Shown here in pieces: positions 1 to 6,610 of a stretch of 59,852 bases of DNA (position 1 is its first letter; the number at the start of each line of letters is the position of its first letter). The translations under genes and the position numbers were made by a program. Below the pieces are notes generated by a model. That model was not told the DNA's origin. It did no database searches and was given only the letters and a program-made list of their open reading frames with translations. Location of the stretch: positions 1 to 59,852 of the forward strand of contig CANQKC010000016.1 in the NCBI GenBank assembly GCA_947624305.1. Reading direction: 5' to 3'. Source of the stretch: an uncultured Monoglobus sp. (GTDB taxonomy: Bacteria > Bacillota > Clostridia > Monoglobales > Monoglobaceae).

Positions 1-80
1 ATCTAACTACAGTATAGCATATATCCACGAAAATGGAAAATCAGCTATATTTATATAATACAAGGGGACGGCGCCCCGAC

Positions 81-293
81 GTTCCGCGGGCGGATAATAT
101 CCGCCCCTACGGTGTGATGAAACCCGTAGGGGCGGCCGATCCCGGCCGCCCGTTTGGCTCCCCTTGGGGGGAGCTGTCAGCGAAGCTGACTGAGAGGGGT
201 ATTCTAATTACTATTCGCTATTTACTAATCCCTAATCACTACGTTGGCCCTTCTCTGTCTTTCCGCCTTACGGCGGAAATCCACCTCTAAGGA
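81..293. repeat. Composite intergenic repeat, copy 1
   Basis: A mosaic of short repeats seen again elsewhere in the window. In order: a perfect palindrome GGGCGGATAATATCCGCCC (88-106); a GC-rich variant GTAGGGGCGGCCGATCCCGG (126-145); a module with the inverted repeat GTCAGCGAAGCTGAC (176-190); an AT-rich stretch built from CTATT/CTAAT/CACTA words (about 200-241); and a TTTCCGCC...GGCGGAAA hairpin module (about 261-280). The same order recurs at about 14,716-14,932. The one open frame across it (33-290) is judged non-coding. Nothing else is recognised in 1-400. Confidence 0.75.
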
Positions 294-400
294 AGCGCTT
301 GGTCAAAATTGCAAGCGATTTTGAAAGGTCGCTTTGAACCCGCACGCTCCGCGCGCTGATTATCCCCGAGGGAGAGGCAAACGCGCGGCAAATGTCGCGG

Positions 401-431
401 CGGTGCGTGTGATGCGCGCCGTTTTTTATTT
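401..431 (+). terminator. Rho-independent terminator, orphan
   Basis: A 7-bp stem CGGTGCG/CGCGCCG (401-407 with 415-421, one G-U pair) is followed by TTTTTTATTTT. No gene upstream in the window needs it, so it may end a transcript entering from the left edge or be part of the repeat tract. Confidence 0.5.
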
Positions 432-456
432 TACAAGAAAATTTTTCAAAAACCCC

Positions 457-485
457 TTGACAAATATTTCTATATGATGTAGAAT
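457..485 (+). promoter_or_regulatory. Sigma-A promoter upstream of the SLH remnant
   Basis: TTGACA (457-462), 17-bp spacer, TAGAAT (480-485). Transcription would begin near 492 and run through a three-codon ORF (557-568) into the SLH pseudogene at 673, giving a leader of about 180 nt. Confidence 0.75.
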
Positions 486-494
486 ATATACATG

Positions 495-507
495 CTACAC
501 GGTGTAG
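495..507. promoter_or_regulatory. Palindrome at the expected start of transcription
   Basis: CTACAC-G-GTGTAG is a perfect inverted repeat lying just downstream of the -10 box at 480-485. Its position suits an operator, or the start of a 5' hairpin in the leader RNA. It resembles TACA...TGTA boxes of BlaI/CopY-type repressors but with 3 rather than 2 central bases, so the family assignment is weak. Confidence 0.35.
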
Positions 508-556
508 AGAAACGAAAACATCAACGACCCAAATAAAAAAGAAGGAGGTGATTTCA

Positions 557-568
557 ATGGGCTTTTAA
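557..568 (+). other. Three-codon mini-ORF with a strong ribosome site
   Basis: ATG GGC TTT TAA follows an ideal Shine-Dalgarno sequence (AAGGAGGTGA, 542-551) at good spacing. It sits between the promoter at 457-485 and the SLH gene at 673, whose own site (GAGGTGATTT then ATG) has nearly the same wording. It could be a leader minicistron, or the degraded start of a former gene. No function is assigned. Confidence 0.3.
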
Positions 569-672
569 TTAAATGTCAAAAAGAATATAGATTAAAAAAC
601 CGCAATTTTAAAAGTTTTTATAATATGTTAATTATTGCGAATAAATATAAATACTAATTTGAGGTGATTTAC

Positions 673-1406
673 ATGAGGTTTAGAAATAATATATTAATTT
701 TAACCGCTGTAACATTGATATTCTGTATGTTTAATTTTATGGCTGTCTTTGCGGACGAAACTCCGGATACTATATTGAACGCTGAAACAGCGGCTGAAAG
801 ATTACAGGGGCTTGGAATTATAAGCGGCGATCCGGACGGGAATTTACACCTTGACGACAGTCTGACGCGCGCCGAAATGGCGGCGGTCGTATGCAGACTT
901 CTGGGAATGAAGGAAATTTCAAACAAAGCCACGGTTTTTAGTGATGTTCCGACGGAACATTGGGCTTCCGGGTATATTGATACGGCGTACGGAACGGAAT
1001 AATCAGCGGCAACGGCGACGGAACATTCAGTCCGGATAACAAAGTGACATACGGAGATGTGGCAAAAATGCTTATCACTTTGTCTGGCTTTTGGGCTCAA
1101 GCCGAGCAAACGGGCGGCTATCCCCGGGGATGTCTTTTTACCGCCTCGAAAAACGGAACCCTGGACGGCTTAAATATTGACATCGACAAAGACGGCGGCA
1201 AAATATGCTCCCGCGGCGAAATGATGACAATGACGGCAAACGCCGTTGATGTGCCTATGATGGTGGAAACGGATAAAGGAGCGATATTAATGGACGGGGG
1301 TATATTACCCGCTTCAGACGATCGGAACCAAATATTTGGGGTTATAAATCTATTGAGCAAAAAGCAACTAATTTTTAGTTGCTTTTTGCGTTTTAATGTG
1401 ATATAA
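673..1406 (+). pseudogene. SLH-domain surface protein, frameshifted and truncated
   Basis: Starts at ATG 673 with GAGGTGA 6-12 nt upstream. The first part encodes a signal peptide (residues 1-28, hydrophobic, VFADE cleavage region) and one SLH repeat with its usual GDPDGN and TRAEMAAVVCRLLG elements. At about 991-996 the frame breaks: AYG-TE-stop is read where one added A would give AYGNGIISGNGDGTFSPDN, the start of the next SLH repeat. Reading resumes in the +1-shifted frame to 1406, but its last 28 or so codons run through the terminator hairpin at 1357-1389, so the 3' end is lost too. Intact SLH proteins bind secondary cell-wall polymers. This copy is probably dead; a sequencing error could explain the frameshift but not the truncation. 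Confidence 0.8.
1357..1395 (+). terminator. Terminator after the SLH remnant
   Basis: A 14-bp perfect stem GCAAAAAGCAACTA (1357-1370) / TAGTTGCTTTTTGC (1376-1389) with a 5-nt loop, then GTTTT. Its 3' arm also supplies the -35 box of the next promoter. Confidence 0.7.
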
Positions 1407-1407
1407 T
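1379..1407 (+). promoter_or_regulatory. hicAB promoter
   Basis: TTGCTT (1379-1384), 17-bp spacer, TATAAT (1402-1407). The -35 lies in the terminator stem. Only about 12 nt separate the predicted start site from the hicA start codon. Confidence 0.6.
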
Positions 1408-1425
1408 AAAAGCGGAGGAATGAAA

Positions 1426-1677
1426 ATGAGCAAGAAAGAAAAATTAATCATAAGGCTTAAAAGTATGCCGGCCGATTTCACGTTTGAAGAAATGCGGACG
1501 CTTCTTGAACTGCTCGGCTTTAAAATGAGCAATAAGGGAAAGACCGGCGGTTCAAGGGTCAAATTTGTCAGAAACGGAATTCCTGTTATGCTTCACAAGC
1601 CGCACCCGAGAAATGAGCTTCTTAAATATCAAATTAAGCAGATTATTGAAATTCTTGAGAAGGAGGATCTGATATGA
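1426..1677 (+). CDS. hicA: HicA-family mRNA interferase toxin
   Basis: An 83-residue basic protein of the usual HicA size. HicA toxins have a dsRBD-like fold and cleave mRNA with a conserved histidine; here the central GGSR-x-KF strand and the HKPHPRNE segment, followed by an amphipathic helix rich in Ile/Leu, match the family. The start is ATG 1426, 8 nt after GGAGG (1413-1417); an ATG at 1420 is only 2 nt away from that site. Its stop overlaps the start of hicB by 4 nt (ATGA), the standard translational coupling of a toxin-first HicAB operon. A repressor complex with HicB at the promoter 1379-1407 is expected from the family. No mobile element is visible next to the pair. Confidence 0.88.
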   Translation: MSKKEKLIIRLKSMPADFTFEEMRTLLELLGFKMSNKGKTGGSRVKFVRNGIPVMLHKPHPRNELLKYQIKQIIEILEKEDLI

Positions 1678-2009
1678 ATAATATTTTAGAATATAAGGAT
1701 TATTACGGAACGGTTGAGTATTCGGCTGATGATAACATTTTATTCGGAAAGGTTATCGGGATAAACGGTCTGATCTCTTATGAAGGCGAGAGCGTTTCCG
1801 AGCTCAAGGCCGATTTTGAGGACGCGGTCGACGATTATCTTTTAATGTGCGAGGAAAGCGGTGAAGAGCCGCAAAAAACTTACAAGGGAAGCTTCAATGT
1901 CAGGATATCACCCGCGCTCCATAAAAGTTTGGCGGTCTACGCAGCGGCTCATAACAGAACATTGAACTCGACCGTGGAACAGGCGATAAGGGAATATGTT
2001 TCAAGATAG
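1674..2009 (+). CDS. hicB: HicB-family antitoxin
   Basis: 111 residues. The N-terminal two thirds form the partial RNase-H-like HicB fold (YYGTVEYSADDNILFGKV, then GLISYEGESVSELKADFEDAVDDYL). The C-terminal 45 residues (FNVRISPALHKSLAVYAAAH, then LNSTVEQAIREYV) form a ribbon-helix-helix DNA-binding domain. This architecture binds and blocks HicA and represses the shared operon. The ATG overlaps the hicA stop, and an AGGAGG site sits inside the end of hicA. A hairpin with a T run follows the stop at once. Confidence 0.9.
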   Translation: MNNILEYKDYYGTVEYSADDNILFGKVIGINGLISYEGESVSELKADFEDAVDDYLLMCEESGEEPQKTYKGSFNVRISPALHKSLAVYAAAHNRTLNSTVEQAIREYVSR

Positions 2010-2013
2010 GCAC

Positions 2014-2036
2014 GGGCGGATAATATCCGCCTTTTT
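2014..2036 (+). terminator. hicAB terminator made from the GGCGGATAATATCCGCC repeat
   Basis: Stem GGCGGATA (2015-2022) / TATCCGCC (2024-2031) followed directly by TTTTT. The palindrome is the same one found in the intergenic repeats at 88, 11820, 14716, 28058 and 30075, so here the repeat works as, or was recruited as, a terminator. Confidence 0.7.
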
Positions 2037-2061
2037 GATGTTAAAAATTAATTCGGCGGTA

Positions 2062-2090
2062 TTGAAATGTTTGCGGGTTTGTGTTATACT
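2062..2090 (+). promoter_or_regulatory. rlmB operon promoter
   Basis: TTGAAA (2062-2067), 17-bp spacer, TATACT (2085-2090); transcription would start near 2097, about 24 nt before the rlmB ATG. Confidence 0.6.
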
Positions 2091-2120
2091 TATTATTATA
2101 ATAAGAATCGAGGTCATATA

Positions 2121-2897
2121 ATGAAAAATCAAAACAACGGCGGGGGCGAGAGAGCCGACGTAATTTACGGCAGGAACCCGGTTATCGAGGCGCTGACTGC
2201 CGGGCGGGCAATTGACAGGATATATATTCAGGACCAGCTCAATCATCCGGTCATAGGAAAGATCCGGAACCTCGCCAAGGAAAACGGCGTGAGGTACGAC
2301 TTTGCCGACGCGCGCAGGCTTGACAAGCTGTGCGGCGGGGGCAATCACCAGGGGGTCGCGGCTCTCGCCGCGGCGCATGCCTACGCCGAGCTTGAGGATA
2401 TTTTAAGCCGCGCCGAGAGCCGCGGCGAACCTCCGCTTGTCGTGATTTGTGACGGAATTACCGACCCGCACAATCTGGGGAGCATAATCAGGACGGCCAA
2501 CGCGGCGGGCGCGCACGGAGTGGTTATTTCAAAAAACCGCAGCGCGCAGCTTACTTCGACCGTGGCGAAGGTCAGCGCGGGGGCGGTGGAATACACCCTC
2601 GTGGCAAAGGTGGCGAACATCTCGGCCGCGATCGACAAGCTGAAAAAGCGCGGGCTGTGGATCGCCGGGACCGACCTTTCGGCTAAGCAGAGCCATTTTG
2701 ACTGCGATCTTTCGGGCCCGTTGGGGATAGTCATCGGCAGCGAGGGCGCGGGCATGAGCCGCGTGGTCCGCGAGAAGTGTGATTATTTGGTGAAGATCCC
2801 GATGCTCGGCGAGATCGAGTCGCTCAACGCGTCGGTTGCCGCGGGCGTCCTGCTTTATGAGGCGGCGCGGCGCAGAATTATGAAACAGGAGAGATGA
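2121..2897 (+). CDS. rlmB: 23S rRNA 2'-O-ribose methyltransferase RlmB (SpoU family)
   Basis: 258 residues. It is expected to methylate the 2'-O of a conserved guanosine in the 23S rRNA peptidyl-transferase region with S-adenosylmethionine. The N-terminal substrate-binding domain (about 12-85, with YGRNPVIEAL) is followed by the SPOUT catalytic domain carrying all three SpoU motifs: DPHNLGSIIRTA (115-126), GSEGAGMS (206-213) and IPMLGEIESLNASVAAG (226-242). The start is ATG 2121, placed downstream of the promoter at 2062-2090. First gene of an operon with ymdB and pgeF. In other Firmicutes the same family (YacO/TrmH) sits near cysS; the local partners here differ. Confidence 0.92.
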   Translation: MKNQNNGGGERADVIYGRNPVIEALTAGRAIDRIYIQDQLNHPVIGKIRNLAKENGVRYDFADARRLDKLCGGGNHQGVAALAAAHAYAELEDILSRAESRGEPPLVVICDGITDPHNLGSIIRTANAAGAHGVVISKNRSAQLTSTVAKVSAGAVEYTLVAKVANISAAIDKLKKRGLWIAGTDLSAKQSHFDCDLSGPLGIVIGSEGAGMSRVVREKCDYLVKIPMLGEIESLNASVAAGVLLYEAARRRIMKQER

Positions 2898-2899
2898 TT

Positions 2900-3682
2900 A
2901 TGAGAATACTCGCGATCGGAGATATTGTGGGCAGGCGCGGCAGGGAATACGTCATGCGGAACCTGAACAAGATATGCGAAAAATATGATATAGATTTTGT
3001 GGTGGCAAACGGCGAGAACGCCGCCGAGACCAACGGCATAAACCCCGAGATCGCCGACCGCCTGATCGAGCGCGGCGTTGACATAATAACAATGGGCAAC
3101 CATACGTTCAGCTGCAAAAACGGCGACATTGCCATGGAGGACAATCCGAGGCTGGTGCGCCCGCTCAACTATCCGCCCGAGCTGGCGGGCCGCGGTTATG
3201 TCGAGGTCGACACGGGAGTTGCCTCGATCGCGGTGATCAATCTGGTCGGCAGGATAAACATGGGCCCGGCGGACTGCCCGTTCCACGCGGTGAACGCCGC
3301 GCTTAAAAAAATCGACAGCGATATTATAATCGTAGACATGCACGCCGAGGCGACCAGCGAGAGACTGGCGATGGGGCATTTTCTGGACGGCAGAGTTCAG
3401 ATCGTGTTCGGAACGCACACGCATGTGCAGACCGCCGACGAGCAGATATTGCCGAAAGGCACCGGATATATCTCCGACCTCGGCATGACGGGGGTCAAGG
3501 ACTCGATAATCGGCACCAAAAAAGAGATCGTGCTCGATTATTTTTACGGAGCGGTCAAGCGCGCTAAATTTATGAAAGAGACCGAGGGCGACGTGCGCCT
3601 TTGCGGCTGTATTTTTGATGTTGACGACGGCAGCAAAAAGGTCACGGCGCTGACAAGGGTGAATATTGAAGGAGAGCTTTAG
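2900..3682 (+). CDS. ymdB: YmdB-type metallophosphoesterase (2',3'-cAMP phosphodiesterase)
   Basis: 260 residues, close to the 264 of the Bacillus protein. The dinuclear-metal residues line up with the family: D8 (GDIVG), E39 and N40 (ANGEN), N67 and H68 (MGNHTF), H148 (DMHAEAT), H173 and H175 (GTHTHVQT). YmdB hydrolyses 2',3'-cyclic nucleotides and influences biofilm and motility gene expression in Bacillus; it is a cytoplasmic enzyme. ATG 2900 is preferred over 2894 because AGGAG (2887-2891) is 8 nt from it. The SD lies in the end of rlmB, so the two genes are translationally linked. Confidence 0.92.
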   Translation: MRILAIGDIVGRRGREYVMRNLNKICEKYDIDFVVANGENAAETNGINPEIADRLIERGVDIITMGNHTFSCKNGDIAMEDNPRLVRPLNYPPELAGRGYVEVDTGVASIAVINLVGRINMGPADCPFHAVNAALKKIDSDIIIVDMHAEATSERLAMGHFLDGRVQIVFGTHTHVQTADEQILPKGTGYISDLGMTGVKDSIIGTKKEIVLDYFYGAVKRAKFMKETEGDVRLCGCIFDVDDGSKKVTALTRVNIEGEL

Positions 3683-3684
3683 GC

Positions 3685-4485
3685 ATGAACGGAAATTTTT
3701 ATGAGATACAAAAGTCCGACAGAAGCTATATCGCGCTCAAAAAAATGAGCGACGCGGGGTTTATATGCGGATTTTCAAGGCGGAGCGGCGGAGCGAGCCG
3801 AGGGAAGATCGAGGGCTTTAACTTCGGCTTCCGCGTGGGCGACGATCCCGAAAACGTGCTCAAAAATTACAGGCTCCTCGCTGACGACCTCGGCTTTGAT
3901 TTGAGCCGCGCCGTGTGCGCGCGGCAGACCCACACGAGCAACATAAGAATAGTGACGAGCGCCGACTGCGGCAAGGGCATATTTCAGGTGGACAGCGATA
4001 TCCGCGATATTGATGGTCTGATAACGAACGAAAAGGGAATAGCGCTTATCATCTTCACCGCCGACTGCGTGCCGCTTCTGTTTTGCGACCCCGTCAAGGG
4101 GGTCGCCGCGGCGTCACACGCGGGCTGGCGCGGCACCGCGCAGAATATAGGCGGCAGGACCGTGAGGTTCATGGCGGAAAAATTCGGCTCCGACCCGATG
4201 GATATTATCGCGGCGATCGGCCCGAGCATCGGCCCGTGCTGCTTTGAGGTCGACCGCGGCACGGCGGAAAATTTTGCCGAAAAATACAGAATTCCGAAGC
4301 CGAACGACAAGTTCCATGTCGACCTGTGGGCCGCCAACCGCGACATGATCGCCGACGAGGGCGTGCCGACGGAAAATATTTATATTTCGGAAGAGTGCAC
4401 GATCTGCAATTCCGACAAGTACTATTCATACAGAACGCACAAAGAACACACTGGTCGCCAGATCGCGATTATAGCGATAAAATAA
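3685..4485 (+). CDS. pgeF: PgeF/YfiH multicopper-oxidase-fold (laccase domain) protein
   Basis: 266 residues. The family's zinc-site residues are present: H83 in QTHT, C128 in TADCVPL, H145 in HAGWRGT, plus the GPSIGPCCFEV segment. Members have been described as purine nucleoside phosphorylase/adenosine deaminase (FAM118/LACC1-like activity) and, in E. coli, as removing misincorporated L-Ser from peptidoglycan precursors; which applies here is open. The gene begins 2 nt after the ymdB stop with GGAGAG upstream, so it ends the rlmB-ymdB-pgeF operon. A strong bidirectional hairpin follows. Confidence 0.88.
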   Translation: MNGNFYEIQKSDRSYIALKKMSDAGFICGFSRRSGGASRGKIEGFNFGFRVGDDPENVLKNYRLLADDLGFDLSRAVCARQTHTSNIRIVTSADCGKGIFQVDSDIRDIDGLITNEKGIALIIFTADCVPLLFCDPVKGVAAASHAGWRGTAQNIGGRTVRFMAEKFGSDPMDIIAAIGPSIGPCCFEVDRGTAENFAEKYRIPKPNDKFHVDLWAANRDMIADEGVPTENIYISEECTICNSDKYYSYRTHKEHTGRQIAIIAIK

Positions 4486-4490
4486 AAGCG

Positions 4491-4526
4491 CATGCTCCCC
4501 TTCGTTTGTGAAGGGGAGCATGTTTA
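4491..4526. terminator. Bidirectional terminator between convergent genes
   Basis: A 13-bp perfect stem CATGCTCCCCTTC (4491-4503) / GAAGGGGAGCATG (4510-4522) with a 6-nt loop, followed by TTT on the plus strand and, reading leftward, by TTTTATTTT. Serves pgeF and the minus-strand gene that ends at 4549. Confidence 0.85.
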
Positions 4527-4548
4527 TCGGGAAGAAATCTTTGGTGTT

Positions 4549-6321
4549 TCAGTTTGCGAATGTTAGTTCTTTCGGCTCGGCCAAAGGCTTCGCGGAATTG
4601 AAACCGTTCCAGACGAAGGCTTTTATCGAGCCGATTTTCTGCGCCTGAGGCGGAATGTTAAAGCCGAACGAATATTCATAATCTGGCGCGAAGTCGGCGC
4701 GGACGTAGTCGAGATTAAGCAGCATGCCGTCTTCGCTGTATACCGCGACAAAGACATAGTCCTTTGAGCTTTCGTTCTTCAGCTTTTTGAGCGTGACCTC
4801 CGCCTCAAAGCTTCCGTTTTCGGGCGGCGCATCGAGAGCTTCGCCCGACTGCGTGAGTATCGACAGGCCGCCTATTTCGTACGGATAATCAATGTCGGGC
4901 GCGTCGGTGGGAGACGGCTCGGGCGTCGCGTCAACGGGGACTTCGGGTATCTCGATCCGCTCAAAGCTCGACTTTCCGTATGTGTTGACCGCGCGGACGA
5001 TAACCGAGCGGTAGGTCGTTATCGTTCCGTTTTCGATCTTTGTCGTGCTGTCCGCGAGATAGAACTCGTCGGTACCGTTGAGCGAAGGGCCTATCGGCTT
5101 TGTGAGAATATCCGCGTATTCGGCGCGGGCGATCCCGCTGCTGTCGCTGATGTCGATTTTTATTTCGGCGGGCTCACTGTCGGTTTTCGGCTTTGTTATC
5201 TCATACTCGATCTTGGGCCCGGTGCTGCCGGAGTCATAACCCGGGGTCCGCGCGATCAGCGTGCTGATGCCGCCATTAGTGTTCTCGACGAACGCGTAAT
5301 ATTCGCTGGGATATTTGATGTTATATACCCCGTTTTCGTCAGGCTTGATCTCAAGGCCTGACCTCACAAAGAGGTCTCTTATCCTGCTTTCGCTGATGTC
5401 GTGCTGCTCGTCGCGGTATTCCGGGGGCAGCGAGCCGACTTCCGATCCGGGCGGCAGCAGATAGCCCTTCACGAGCGTTATGCTTTTTATGTCATAGCTG
5501 TCTCCCGCGTCGAGCACATTGACCTTTGCCGTGCCTATCACATCCGCCGAAAAATCGCCGGTCAGATCAAAGTTCATCGACACCCTTGGCCGCTCGTGCG
5601 CGATCTGTGTCACGTCGCAGCGGGCGAAAAGCCTTTCGCCGCCGGGGTTTGGCACTGCGCTGATTATGTAGGTGCCGTTCAGACTCGCGGGGATCTCGCA
5701 GTGGTTTATGCCGCTTTCGTCCGTTTTAATTTTAACTGTTTCGGCTCTGTCCTTGTTTTGTTCATAGAGCGCGCTCAGATCCGCGTCTCCGTCAAGCAGC
5801 GGGACCCTGAACCATTCGGTGTTTTCAAACGTTTTGTTATCGGCGCCGCCTCCGAACACCGTGCTGATCATGACCGACGCGTTGTCGGGATATGAGGAGG
5901 ACAGATTTGGGTTTAAATTTTGCGCCGCGTAAATCGCGGGCTCGGTCTGCGGCAGAACCGAATATTTGTATTCCGCCTCCGGCGTGATATACTCGGTGTC
6001 AAAGTCGTATGTGCCGTCCGGCTTAATGCTGTCATAGACCGAGCTCGCCTTGATAACGGTGTCGCCGGTGATTATAAACTGTTTGTCGAACCAGCAGAGA
6101 TTATACGGCGACAGCTCGTCGCTTTTGGAGTAAGTGTATTTGTTGCCGTCATATCGTTTAAGCGTCACTACCGTGCCGAACGGGAGCGCGGAGCCGCTTT
6201 CGATGTCGGGCGTCGGCGGCTCGAGCGTCACGGTCTGCGCGATCGGGGGCTCCTCCGCAAACGAGACCGAAACAGCGAAAACCATAAGCGCCGCCAGAAC
6301 CAAACTCAACAATTTTTTCAT
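4549..6321 (-). CDS. Secreted multidomain protein with C-terminal 'AFxWN..xSAKPL' domain
   Basis: 590 residues. A signal peptide is clear (MKKLLSLVLAALMVFAVSVS, cut near SFA-EE). The bulk is beta-rich with Ig-like strands (for example about 375-465, with DISDSSGIARAEYAD), then a short Pro/Thr linker (TPEPSPTDAP, near 473-482), then a C-terminal domain of about 105 residues containing VFVAVYSEDGMLL and IKAFVWNGFNSAKPL. The same tail closes the unrelated protein at 50916-53504, so it looks like a portable module, perhaps for surface retention. No catalytic motif was seen and the substrate or partner is unknown. Start chosen by GGAGGG 8 nt upstream. Transcribed from the operator-rich promoter at 6407-6435. 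Confidence 0.75.
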   Translation of the reverse strand: MKKLLSLVLAALMVFAVSVSFAEEPPIAQTVTLEPPTPDIESGSALPFGTVVTLKRYDGNKYTYSKSDELSPYNLCWFDKQFIITGDTVIKASSVYDSIKPDGTYDFDTEYITPEAEYKYSVLPQTEPAIYAAQNLNPNLSSSYPDNASVMISTVFGGGADNKTFENTEWFRVPLLDGDADLSALYEQNKDRAETVKIKTDESGINHCEIPASLNGTYIISAVPNPGGERLFARCDVTQIAHERPRVSMNFDLTGDFSADVIGTAKVNVLDAGDSYDIKSITLVKGYLLPPGSEVGSLPPEYRDEQHDISESRIRDLFVRSGLEIKPDENGVYNIKYPSEYYAFVENTNGGISTLIARTPGYDSGSTGPKIEYEITKPKTDSEPAEIKIDISDSSGIARAEYADILTKPIGPSLNGTDEFYLADSTTKIENGTITTYRSVIVRAVNTYGKSSFERIEIPEVPVDATPEPSPTDAPDIDYPYEIGGLSILTQSGEALDAPPENGSFEAEVTLKKLKNESSKDYVFVAVYSEDGMLLNLDYVRADFAPDYEYSFGFNIPPQAQKIGSIKAFVWNGFNSAKPLAEPKELTFAN

Positions 6322-6373
6322 AAATTTTCCCTCCGTTTAAGAAATTTATATTTTTGATCCACCTAAGTTCTAA

Positions 6374-6448
6374 ATGTAATATTACATCTGTAAAGCTTAT
6401 ATGAGCATTATAATACATTTGTAATTGTTTGTCAATACTATATTTGTA
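6374..6448 (-). promoter_or_regulatory. Leftward promoter with BlaI/MecI/CopY-like operator boxes
   Basis: On the minus strand, TTGACA (6435-6430), 17-bp spacer, TATAAT (6412-6407). Two perfect TACA-NN-TGTA palindromes lie at 6414-6423 (TACATTTGTA, exactly in the spacer) and 6383-6392 (TACATCTGTA, just downstream of the start site). A third with one mismatch (TATATTTGTA, 6439-6448) flanks the -35. A 14-bp palindrome ATGTAATATTACAT (6374-6387) overlaps the downstream box. TACANNTGTA cores are the known recognition signal of BlaI/MecI/CopY-type winged-helix repressors. No such regulator is encoded in the window, so the link is inferred from the sites alone. Confidence 0.7.
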
Positions 6449-6507
6449 ATTTTTGAAAATAAAAATTAAGGGCCTTTTAAATTTTTGTTAACTTATTCGG
6501 GGCCAAA

Positions 6508-6536
6508 TTGACAAAGTTGATTTTATGTGCTATAAT
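6508..6536 (+). promoter_or_regulatory. Consensus sigma-A promoter for the GHL10-SLH gene
   Basis: TTGACA (6508-6513), exactly 17 bp, TATAAT (6531-6536). The predicted start near 6543 leaves a leader of about 68 nt before ATG 6611. It is divergent from the operator-bearing promoter about 70 bp away. Confidence 0.9.
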
Positions 6537-6610
6537 ACCTAATCGTTTCATATAATAATTAAGGCGAATGGAAACAAAAGCTTAGGACGAAAAGATACAT
6601 AGGAGGAAAT

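Noticed and set aside
33..290. 85-codon open frame at the left edge
   Set aside because: It runs through the composite repeat with stop-free GC-rich DNA, has no ribosome site, and the other copy of the repeat is not open in the same frame.
664..672. GTG start upstream of the SLH remnant
   Set aside because: It overlaps the ribosome site itself; ATG 673 has correct spacing.
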